This document shows positions 17,265 to 23,982 of a stretch of 64,000 nt of DNA, one piece after another. The stretch comes from Roseateles sp. DAIF2. Lineage in GTDB: Bacteria > Pseudomonadota > Gammaproteobacteria > Burkholderiales > Burkholderiaceae_C. The position numbers were made by a program, and so were the translations under genes. Numbering within the stretch: the first letter of the stretch is position 1; each line of letters starts with the position of its first letter. The notes under the pieces were generated by a model. That model was not told the origin of the DNA, did no database searches, and saw only the letters and a list, made by a program, of their open reading frames with translations. Location of the stretch: the NCBI RefSeq assembly GCF_015624425.1, contig NZ_CP049919.1, positions 5,642,001-5,706,000 of the forward strand, read 5' to 3'.

Positions 17265-19991
17265 ATGCATCCATCCCGCCGCCCGCCGCATTCCCTTGCC
17301 CCTCTCGTCCTGCTGCTGGGCCTGGCCGGCGCGGCCCAGGCGGCGCCGAATCTGGAGCGGGTGGAGGTGACCGGCTCGGCGATCAAGCGGCCGGAGAGCG
17401 AGGGCGCGCTGCCGCTGCAGGTGATCACCCGGGCCGAGATCGACAAGGCCGGCATCACCACCGCGGCCGAGCTGGTCGCCAAGCTGGCGGCCAATGCCGG
17501 CGGGCTGACCGATGGCGCCAGCATCTCCGACGGGCGCGACCAGCGCGGCCTCAACTCCGCCAGCCTGCGCGGGCTGGGCACCTCGTCGACCCTGGTGCTG
17601 CTGAACGGCCGGCGCATGGCCAACTTCGCCGCGCCGGGCGACGACGCCGGCGTGGACCTGAACATCATCCCGGCCGCCGCGATCCAGCGCGTCGAGGTGC
17701 TGCTGGACGGCGCCTCCTCGCTGTACGGCAGCGACGCGATCGGCGGCGTGATCAACTTCATCACGCGCAAGGACTACCGCGGCGTGGAGCTGAACGCCTA
17801 TGGCGGTGGCTCCAGGGAGGGGGGGGCCGGCAAGCGCACGGCCGGCCTGACCGCGGGCTTCGGCGACCTGGCGCGCGATCGTTTCAATGTGTTCACCGTG
17901 CTGGACCTGCAGAAGACCGATGCGCTGCGCAGCTCGCAGCGCAAGTTCATCGCCGACCTGAAGGTGCCGGAGCGGCTGCCGCATCTGCTGTCCAGCTTCA
18001 CCTCGCCGGCCAATGTGCTGGTCTCGCGCAGCCAGCGCGACTTTCTGGCGGATGCGGGCCTGCGCATCGGCGGCCGGCCCCTGGAGAACACCCGGTTCAA
18101 CTTCGCCGCGCCGGACTGCAACCCGCCGGCCTCGCTCTACCTGCCGTCGGGCATCGGTGGCGACCAGGGCTGCACCTACGACTACATGCGCGACACCGAG
18201 CTCTATCCCAAGAGCGACAAGTCCAGCCTGCTGGCGCGCGGCGTGTTCCAGCTCACGCCCGAGCACCAGCTTTATGCCGAGTACGCCCATGCGCGTGCGC
18301 GCAGCTGGTATGTGGCCTCGTCGGCCCGCGTGACGGCCAGCGTTCCCTACACCGTGGTGCCGGGCCTGCGCGGCACCCGGCTGGAGGAATCGGGCGACGA
18401 GATGGTCGACCTGCGCATGCGCCTGCTGGAGGCCGGCAACCGCACCAGCGACCTGACCAGCACCGGCCAGCGCCTGGTGCTGGGCGCCACCGGCAGCTGG
18501 GCCGGCTGGGATTACGACCTGGCGCTGAACCGCAGCCGCAGCACCATGAGCGATCGCAACACCCATGGCTATCTGCTCTACGACAAGCTGATCGACGGCA
18601 TCAAGCAGGGCCTGATCAATCCCTTCGGCCCCTCATCCGCCGCGGGGCTGGCCTATCTGGACAGCATCCAGGTGGACGACGTGACGCGCCGCGGCGTCGG
18701 CACGATGCAGGGCATCGACTTCAAGTTCAGCCGCGCCATCGGCCAGCTCGCCGGCGGCGACCTGATGCTGGCCCTGGGCGGCGAGCTGCGCCGCGAGCGC
18801 ATCAGCTACCGCCTCTCCCAGCTGCTGCTGAGCGACAACATCAACAACGACGGGGTCAGCTTCCTGACGCCGCTGCCCCAGCCGATCCCCGCCGAGGGCC
18901 TGGAGTTCGCCAACGGCCGACGGGTCCGGGCCTGGTTCGCCGAGCTGAACGCGCCGCTGAGCCAGCAGGTCGAGGCCCAGCTCTCGGTGCGGCAGGAGCA
19001 TACGCAGGGCGTCGGCAGCGCGATCAGCCCCAAGATCGGCCTGCGCTACACGCCGAGCGCGCAGTGGTTGCTGCGCGCCTCGCTGGGCCGCGGCTTCCGC
19101 GCGCCCTCGCTGGACGATCTGCACCGCCCCCCGCGCGAAAGCAGCACCTCCACCCTGGCCGATCCGGTCTGCATGGCCAACAACGACAACGATCTGGCCT
19201 ACTGCGCCTTCGAGTGGACCACCCGCCGCTACAGCAACCCGAACCTGAAGCCCGAGCGCAGCCGCCAGGGCACCCTGGGCGTGGTGTTCGAGCCCAACAA
19301 GCATGCCGCGCTGGGCCTCGACTTCTGGGACATCCGCCGCAGCAATCTGATCGGCGATATCGGCGACGACGTGATCCTGGGCAATCTGGCCAAGTATGGC
19401 CACCTGGTGCACCGCGACGAGGATGACGAGATCGACTACATCGAGCTGCGCAAGGACAACCGCGGCGCCCAGCAGGCCCAGGGCTTCGATCTGAGCGCCG
19501 ATCTGCGCGAGCTGCGCAGCCCGGTGGGCGAATTCGCGCTGCGCTTGCGCGGCACGCTGACCACCAAGTCGCGCCTGCAGACCGCACCCGGCGATCCCTT
19601 CGTCAGCAATCTGGGTCGCTTCGTCACCGAGGGTGCGGTGCAGCGCTGGCGCCATCGCCTCAGCGTCGACTGGTCACCGCAGCAGAACCGCTATGGCCTG
19701 ACCCTGTCGAACAGCTACAGCAGCGGCTACGAGGACCAGAACCGGGCCATCGACACCAACAGCGGCACGGTGGTGCAGGTCAACCGCGTCAAGGCCTATT
19801 CGATCTGGGACCTGAGCGGCTGGTGGGAGCTCGGCGAGGGGCTGACCCTGCGCGCCGGCGTGCAAAACCTGGCCGACAAGGCACCGCCCTATTCGAACCA
19901 GGCCTATCACTTCCTGTCGGGCTACGACCCGAGCTACACCGACCCGCGCGGGCGCTATGCCTATCTGAGCCTGCGGCTGGTTCTGAAGTAG
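17265..19991 (+). CDS. TonB-dependent outer-membrane receptor
   Basis: The 908-residue receptor begins with a signal peptide ending AAQA and a TonB-box/plug entry segment NLERVEVTGSAIKR, then the plug domain (VLLNGRRM, IQRVEVLLDGASSLYGSDAIGGVINFI), and a 22-strand barrel ending in YLSLRLVLK. This plug style is typical of receptors for peptides, carbohydrates or unknown nutrients rather than of siderophore receptors; the ligand is unknown. ATG 17265 is preferred over the ATG 18 codons upstream because it starts the signal peptide. The stop lies one base from the stop of the convergent small protein gene at 19993. Confidence 0.9.
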   Translation: MHPSRRPPHSLAPLVLLLGLAGAAQAAPNLERVEVTGSAIKRPESEGALPLQVITRAEIDKAGITTAAELVAKLAANAGGLTDGASISDGRDQRGLNSASLRGLGTSSTLVLLNGRRMANFAAPGDDAGVDLNIIPAAAIQRVEVLLDGASSLYGSDAIGGVINFITRKDYRGVELNAYGGGSREGGAGKRTAGLTAGFGDLARDRFNVFTVLDLQKTDALRSSQRKFIADLKVPERLPHLLSSFTSPANVLVSRSQRDFLADAGLRIGGRPLENTRFNFAAPDCNPPASLYLPSGIGGDQGCTYDYMRDTELYPKSDKSSLLARGVFQLTPEHQLYAEYAHARARSWYVASSARVTASVPYTVVPGLRGTRLEESGDEMVDLRMRLLEAGNRTSDLTSTGQRLVLGATGSWAGWDYDLALNRSRSTMSDRNTHGYLLYDKLIDGIKQGLINPFGPSSAAGLAYLDSIQVDDVTRRGVGTMQGIDFKFSRAIGQLAGGDLMLALGGELRRERISYRLSQLLLSDNINNDGVSFLTPLPQPIPAEGLEFANGRRVRAWFAELNAPLSQQVEAQLSVRQEHTQGVGSAISPKIGLRYTPSAQWLLRASLGRGFRAPSLDDLHRPPRESSTSTLADPVCMANNDNDLAYCAFEWTTRRYSNPNLKPERSRQGTLGVVFEPNKHAALGLDFWDIRRSNLIGDIGDDVILGNLAKYGHLVHRDEDDEIDYIELRKDNRGAQQAQGFDLSADLRELRSPVGEFALRLRGTLTTKSRLQTAPGDPFVSNLGRFVTEGAVQRWRHRLSVDWSPQQNRYGLTLSNSYSSGYEDQNRAIDTNSGTVVQVNRVKAYSIWDLSGWWELGEGLTLRAGVQNLADKAPPYSNQAYHFLSGYDPSYTDPRGRYAYLSLRLVLK

Positions 19992-19992
19992 G

Positions 19993-20304
19993 TCAGCACA
20001 GCACCGTCTGCGGCTGGGCGCAGACTGCGGCGACGGTGCTGCTGTCGGCTTGCAGCGAATCCAGGCGCGGCGCGGCCGCCATCACGACGCTGCGGCGCCC
20101 CTCGATCAGCACGCGCGGCAGTTGTTGCGCCACGCGCTCGGCGCCCAGCGCGCTCTTGCCGGTGATCACGACGCGCTCCAGCACCATCAGCGGCTGGCGC
20201 GGCGTGGCGCCGGCGTTCACCAGCATCACCAGGGCCAGGGTCGCCGTGAAGGCGCCGAGGGCGGCCGGGATCGAACGGGTCGGGGCTTGCAGGGGCTGGT
20301 TCAT
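19993..20304 (-). CDS. Small exported protein with two TonB-box-like motifs (A)
   Basis: This unrecognised 103-residue protein has one hydrophobic N-terminal segment (about residues 18-36) followed by LERVVITGKS and QQLPRVLIEGRRS. These two motifs match each other and the segment LERVEVTG in the neighbouring TonB-dependent receptor. ATG 20304 was chosen because CAGGAG lies just upstream; the frame continues further upstream without support. The 3' end contains a strong hairpin (AGCACCGTC 20000-20008 with GACGGTGCT 20032-20040) that could terminate transcription from either side. Function unknown; it belongs with the genes at 20574 and 21076. Confidence 0.65.
   Translation of the reverse strand: MNQPLQAPTRSIPAALGAFTATLALVMLVNAGATPRQPLMVLERVVITGKSALGAERVAQQLPRVLIEGRRSVVMAAAPRLDSLQADSSTVAAVCAQPQTVLC
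20098..20183 (-). repeat. Two motif copies encoding xLxRV(V/L)(I/V)xG(K/R)
   Basis: On the plus strand the copies read GATCAGCACGCGCGGCAGTTG (near 20104) and GATCACGACGCGCTCCAG (near 20164). The same degenerate motif occurs near 20672, 21141 and 21191, giving five copies in 1.1 kb, all within small minus-strand genes and in the same reading frame. Confidence 0.6.
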
Positions 20305-20361
20305 GGTGGACTCCTGGGGAAGGTGGATCGCAGGCTTCGGGGAGGAAGAGGGATCTGCGTT

Positions 20362-20421
20362 GTCGATGAAGTCAGTGTCGGCCGCGGCGCGGGCCTTCGC
20401 CATGCGCTTGCGACGAACTGC
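20362..20421 (-). promoter_or_regulatory. Bipartite conserved upstream element of small gene A
   Basis: Plus-strand blocks GTCGATGAAGTCAGTGTCGG (20362-20381) and GCGACGAACTGC (20410-20421) are separated by 28 bases. The first block matches the copy upstream of gene C at 18 of 20 positions and the second is identical, with the same 28-base spacer length and no spacer conservation. It begins 58 bases upstream of the ATG, consistent with a promoter or operator read on the minus strand. Confidence 0.65.
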
Positions 20422-20503
20422 GCCGATGCCGGCGTCAGCGGTCCCTGGACGCGATGGACCTGAAACGGCGCGGCACCGGATCGGCGCTGCGACAGGCAAG
20501 AAA

Positions 20504-20528
20504 AAACCCGGCTGCTCGAGCCGGGTTT
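20504..20528 (-). terminator. Terminator behind small gene B
   Basis: Perfect 10-bp arms AAACCCGGCT (20504-20513) and AGCCGGGTTT (20519-20528) enclose a 5-base loop. The A-run on the left makes it a minus-strand terminator, 46 bp after the stop of the gene at 20574-20813, showing that genes A and B are separate transcription units. Confidence 0.85.
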
Positions 20529-20573
20529 CACTTTGAAGAGGCGACTGACCTGGCGCCGGCTTGCCACCTCTCG

Positions 20574-20813
20574 CTACTGGCGGCGGACCTGCGCCTCGTC
20601 GCGCTGCAGCTCCGCCACCCGCATCGCGGCGGGAGCGGCGGCGGCCGCACTCGCGGCGGTGCTGCGGCCCTCGACCACGACGCGTTCCAGCTGCACCACC
20701 GTATGCCGTTGTTCCGGCTGGCCGCGCTCGGCCAGCAGCAGCGCCATCACGACGGCGCTGGCGACGGCCAACACGGCGGTCAAAAAGGTCTTGCTGCTGT
20801 CACTCATCGTCAT
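20574..20813 (-). CDS. Small membrane-anchored protein with one TonB-box-like motif (B)
   Basis: This 79-residue protein of unknown function has an N-terminal hydrophobic helix (about residues 8-26, FLTAVLAVASAVVMALLL) without an obvious cleavage site, then QLERVVVEGRS and an alanine-rich, charged tail ending QVRRQ. The start is ATG 20813 (a second ATG lies two codons in). It has its own terminator and a version of the shared upstream element. The product would present the motif to the periplasm if the helix is a signal anchor. Confidence 0.6.
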   Translation of the reverse strand: MTMSDSSKTFLTAVLAVASAVVMALLLAERGQPEQRHTVVQLERVVVEGRSTAASAAAAAPAAMRVAELQRDEAQVRRQ

Positions 20814-20859
20814 GATCGCTACTCCATCCAGGCGGGAATCGGCTTTTGTCAGTGCTGGC

Positions 20860-20907
20860 AGTGTCGGGCCCCGGTCGTCAAGCCGCCAGCGCTGCGCGAC
20901 GAGCTGC
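20860..20907 (-). promoter_or_regulatory. Bipartite conserved upstream element of small gene B
   Basis: Only the distal part of the first block is kept (AGTGTCGG, 20860-20867), but after exactly 28 bases the second block follows as GCGACGAGCTGC (20896-20907; one mismatch to the other two copies). The identical spacing in three places argues against chance. Confidence 0.5.
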
Positions 20908-21075
20908 GGCCGGACTCGCATGAACTGCCGCCGGGCGCGATGAAGCGGCCCGCCGCAGAGGAAACCGAGTCACCGCGGCACGCGTCGACGAGACGCATGC
21001 GGCCGTGGCTCGGCTCCATTCAGGAGCCGGCCGGATCGGGTAAGGACATGAAGAACGGCATCGCCAGGCTCCCGT

Positions 21076-21312
21076 TCAGCCGCGGCGGGCGGTGGGCTTG
21101 GCCGCGGCCAGCTGCGTGCCGCTCGCCAAGCTGCGGCCTTCGATCACGACGCGCGGCAGCTGCACGATGACGGTCTGCACCGACTTGCCGGTGACCACGA
21201 CGCGCGGCAGTTGCTCGACGACCTTCTGCGGCGCGGCCTGGGCCAGACCGGCGGCGGCCAGGGCGGTGATCGCGATGAAGGCGCTGCGGACGGTGGTGAT
21301 GGTGGTTTGCAT
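21076..21312 (-). CDS. Small secreted protein with two TonB-box-like motifs (C)
   Basis: The 78-residue precursor has a clear signal peptide (residues 1 to about 26, ending GLAQA), leaving a mature peptide of about 52 residues made mostly of two motif copies, QLPRVVVTGKS and QLPRVVIEGRS, separated by six residues, and a basic tail ending TARRG. ATG 21312 has CAGGAG upstream. I do not recognise a named family; similar short exported proteins with an RVVVxGR pattern seem to occur in related bacteria. With genes A and B it forms a paralogous trio. Confidence 0.7.
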   Translation of the reverse strand: MQTTITTVRSAFIAITALAAAGLAQAAPQKVVEQLPRVVVTGKSVQTVIVQLPRVVIEGRSLASGTQLAAAKPTARRG

Positions 21313-21356
21313 GATGTTGACTCCTGTTTTTGCGGTTTGACGCGGCCCTTTGCTGC

Positions 21357-21416
21357 GTCGATGGAGTCAGTATCGGAAGTCATGCCCGCGCGATCCAGGC
21401 GGGCGCGACGAACTGC
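21357..21416 (-). promoter_or_regulatory. Bipartite conserved upstream element of small gene C
   Basis: Blocks GTCGATGGAGTCAGTATCGG (21357-21376) and GCGACGAACTGC (21405-21416) have the same 28-base spacer as upstream of gene A. On the minus strand the order is GCAGTTCGTCGC, N28, CCGATACTGACTCCATCGAC, then the ATG 45 bases on. This could be an ECF-type promoter or an activator site; I cannot assign the regulator. Confidence 0.65.
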
Positions 21417-21476
21417 AGGGACGGTCGACCGAACCGTCATCCGGCGCGATGACCGTATGGCGACAAGGCAGAGCGA

Positions 21477-21620
21477 ACAGGCTGTTGAAAACCGTCGCGA
21501 GGACGGCCAGCGGCTAGGGCGCCCGGAGCGCAGGAACCGGAACGTACTTCCTGTACGTGAGGATTCCGAGCACCGCGCAACGACGCAGATGGCCGCCGCA
21601 GTAGGTTTGCAACAGCCTGT
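21477..21620. mobile_element. MITE-like palindromic element, 144 bp
   Basis: Terminal inverted repeats ACAGGCTGTTGAAAA (21477-21491) and TTTGCAACAGCCTGT (21606-21620) match at 14 of 15 positions. The interior has a central hairpin ACGTAC/GTACGT (21542-21558) and codes for no protein. The right end touches the stop codon of the hybrid kinase gene, so the element may also act as its 3' hairpin. Elements with these CTGTTG ends recur in proteobacterial genomes as far as I recall. Confidence 0.7.
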
Positions 21621-23560
21621 CAGCCCAGCACCCGCTGCACCAGGCCCGCCAGATCCTCCAGCGTCTTCTCCTTCTGCAGCAGGCCCGGCAGGCCCAGCAG
21701 GCGCGCCTGGGCGCGCAGCTCCTCGGTGATATGGCCGGAGCTGATCAGCACCGGCAGCGCCGGCGCGCGCGAACGCAGCTCGCGCGCCAGGGCCAGGCCG
21801 GTGGTGCCGGGCATGTTGTAGTCGCTGACCAGCAGGTCCACGTCGCCCGCCGCGACCAGGGTCAGGGCTTGCGCGGCGTCGCCGGCCAGGCTGACCCGGT
21901 AGCCCTGGCGCAGCAGCAGCCCCTGCACGGTCAGGCGCATCACCTCGTCGTCGTCCACATAGACGATATGCTGGCCCTCGCCCCGCCCTTCCAGGTCGAG
22001 CAGCGGCGCGGGCTCGGTGGCCGGGCCGTCCCAGTCCAGCAGCGGCAGGTAGAGATGGAAGCAGCTGCCCTGGCCCGGCGTGCTGTCGACCTGGATCTCG
22101 CCCTGGTGGGCCAGCACGATGCCATGCGCCACCGCCAGACCGAGACCGGTGCCCTGGCCCTGCGGCTTGGTGGTGAAGAAGGGCTCGAACAGATGGCTGC
22201 GGGTGATCTGGTCCATGCCCTTGCCGTCGTCGCGCACCCACAGATGCACGCGCGGCGCGGCGCCGGCCAGGCGCTCGGCCGCCAGGCCGACCTCGACGGT
22301 TCCGGGCCGGCCGTCCAGCGCATGCCAGGCGTTGGTGCACAGATTCATCAGCACCTGCTGGATCTGGGTCGCGTCGGCGCGCACGAACAGCGGCTCCTCG
22401 CACAGGTTCAGCTCCAGCTGCACGCCCGCCGGCGTCGCCGCGCGCAGCAGGGCCAGGCTCTCCTGCACCAGCGGCTGCAGGCGCACCGCGCGCAGCTCCT
22501 GCGGCTGGCGGCGGCTGAAGGCCAGGATCTGCTGCACCAGGCTGCGCGCGCGCTCGCCGCCGATGCGGATCAGGCCCAGATGGGTGGACGCCGGGTGGCT
22601 GGCCGGCAGCTGCTCCAGCGCCAGCGCCACATTGCCGAGCACCGCGCCGAGGATGTTGTTGAAGTCATGCGCGATGCCGCCGGCCAGACGGCCCATGGCC
22701 TCGAGCTTCTGCGCCTCGCGCAGCTGGGTCTCCAGCTCCTGGCGCCGCGCTTCGGCCTGCACCCGCTCGCCGAGGTCGATATCGACGCAGTACAGCTCGG
22801 CCTCGCCATGGCTGTTGCGCTGCATCGTGTGGCTGGAGAACACATGCACCGGGCTGCCGTTCTTGTGCTGCAGCACCAGCTCCTCGGCCGGCGTCGAGAC
22901 CTTGCCCGAGGCCAGCCATTCGCGCGTCGCCTCGATCACAAAGGGGCGCATCGGCGGCGGGATGATCAGCTCCTCCAGCTGCCGGCCCAGCGCCTCGGCC
23001 TTGCTGAAACCGTAGAGCTGCTCGCTGGCCGCGTTCCAGAAGATCACGCGGCGCTGCGCGTCATAACCCTGTACCGAAACCTTCTCGACCCCCTCCAGCA
23101 GCGCACGAAAGCGGCTCTCGCTGTCCTGCAGCGCCTGCTCGGCCTGGCGCGCGGCACTGATGTCCAGCAGCAGCGCATGCCACAGCACCGTGCCGTCCTG
23201 GCGCGGCTGCGGCCGCCCCGCGCCCTGCAGCCACAGGCGCCGGCCAGAGGGCGTGACGAGGCGGAACTCCACATGCCAGGGCGTCAGCTCGCGCGCCGAG
23301 CGCAACAGCGAGGCGCGCAGCGCCGCCCGGTCGGTGGGCGCCACCAGGCCCCACAGCCGCGCGACATCGCGCTCCACCTCGGCCGGCTCCAGCTCCAGCA
23401 GCTCCAGGCAGCGCGGGCTCATCTCGTAGATGGCGTCCTGGCCGTCGGGCCACAACACATACTGGAACATCAGGCCGGGCAGGTTGTCGGCCAGATAACG
23501 GAAGTTGGCTTCCGCCGCATGCAGCGCCTGCTCCAGCCGCTTGTTGCGCAAGCTGTCCAT
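21620..23560 (-). CDS. Hybrid sensor histidine kinase (PAS-PAS-HisKA-HATPase-receiver)
   Basis: The 646-residue protein has no membrane helix, so it should sense a cytoplasmic signal. Order: PAS domain (about residues 15-130), second PAS (about 145-265), HisKA with the acceptor in GGIAHDFNNILGAVLGN, HATPase_c with LMNLCTNAWHAL, DDGKGMD and GTGLGLAVAHG, and a C-terminal receiver with Asp in DLLVSDYNMPG. The AHDFNN signature marks the NtrB-like group often found in hybrid kinases. ATG 23560 is favoured by AGGGAG upstream; an in-frame ATG 20 codons earlier is possible. No cognate regulator gene is adjacent. Confidence 0.9.
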   Translation of the reverse strand: MDSLRNKRLEQALHAAEANFRYLADNLPGLMFQYVLWPDGQDAIYEMSPRCLELLELEPAEVERDVARLWGLVAPTDRAALRASLLRSARELTPWHVEFRLVTPSGRRLWLQGAGRPQPRQDGTVLWHALLLDISAARQAEQALQDSESRFRALLEGVEKVSVQGYDAQRRVIFWNAASEQLYGFSKAEALGRQLEELIIPPPMRPFVIEATREWLASGKVSTPAEELVLQHKNGSPVHVFSSHTMQRNSHGEAELYCVDIDLGERVQAEARRQELETQLREAQKLEAMGRLAGGIAHDFNNILGAVLGNVALALEQLPASHPASTHLGLIRIGGERARSLVQQILAFSRRQPQELRAVRLQPLVQESLALLRAATPAGVQLELNLCEEPLFVRADATQIQQVLMNLCTNAWHALDGRPGTVEVGLAAERLAGAAPRVHLWVRDDGKGMDQITRSHLFEPFFTTKPQGQGTGLGLAVAHGIVLAHQGEIQVDSTPGQGSCFHLYLPLLDWDGPATEPAPLLDLEGRGEGQHIVYVDDDEVMRLTVQGLLLRQGYRVSLAGDAAQALTLVAAGDVDLLVSDYNMPGTTGLALARELRSRAPALPVLISSGHITEELRAQARLLGLPGLLQKEKTLEDLAGLVQRVLG

Positions 23561-23663
23561 TGCGTCGCTCCCTGTCGAACGGGCTGCCGCTTTGGGGAGG
23601 AAGGGGCCGGGCCGGTTCAAACGCGACCCATTGTGACCCCGCGGGCCGGTCCTTCGAAAGTCC

Positions 23664-23831
23664 CTAGGACGCGTTACCCAGCACCAGCCGGGCCAGGGCC
23701 GCCAGACCGCGCGTCGGCGTTTCGCCGTCCTGCCGCGCCTGGGTCGGCTCGACCTCGAAGCTGGTCGCGCCCAGCAGCAGGGTGCCCATCAGGGCCAGGC
23801 CGAGCAGCAGGAGCAGGAGGCGGGTCTTCAT
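23664..23831 (-). CDS. Small membrane or secreted peptide
   Basis: This possible 55-residue product, [21 protein letters not shown] followed by a hydrophilic tail, looks like a signal peptide or single-pass anchor. It sits between uvrA (divergent) and the hybrid kinase (same strand, about 100 bp downstream). A GGGG stretch precedes the ATG. It could be an uncharacterised small protein or a chance frame; no motif decides. Confidence 0.4.
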   Translation of the reverse strand: MKTRLLLLLLGLALMGTLLLGATSFEVEPTQARQDGETPTRGLAALARLVLGNAS

Positions 23832-23896
23832 GATGCCCCGCAGTATCCCCGAAGCGCGCGCCCCCGCAAGCCCCCTCAAAGGGGAAGCTCGCGCGG

Positions 23897-23917
23897 TGCT
23901 GACATGCCTTGTCAGCA
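23897..23917. promoter_or_regulatory. Perfect inverted repeat upstream of uvrA
   Basis: TGCTGACA (23897-23904) and TGTCAGCA (23910-23917) flank a 5-base spacer, 66 bases before the uvrA start. A TATGAT at 23946-23951 could be the -10 box of the uvrA promoter, placing the palindrome near -50. It is not a standard LexA box; a dimeric regulator site is possible. Confidence 0.4.
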
Positions 23918-23982
23918 GGGCGCTGCGTGCGCCGGCCCGGCGGCCTATGATGACGGGTTTTCTGCCCCCGCCCGCCGTCCTC

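Noticed and set aside
23897..23917. LexA box for uvrA
   Set aside because: The palindrome does not fit CTGT-N8-ACAG, which is present for recA in the same window.
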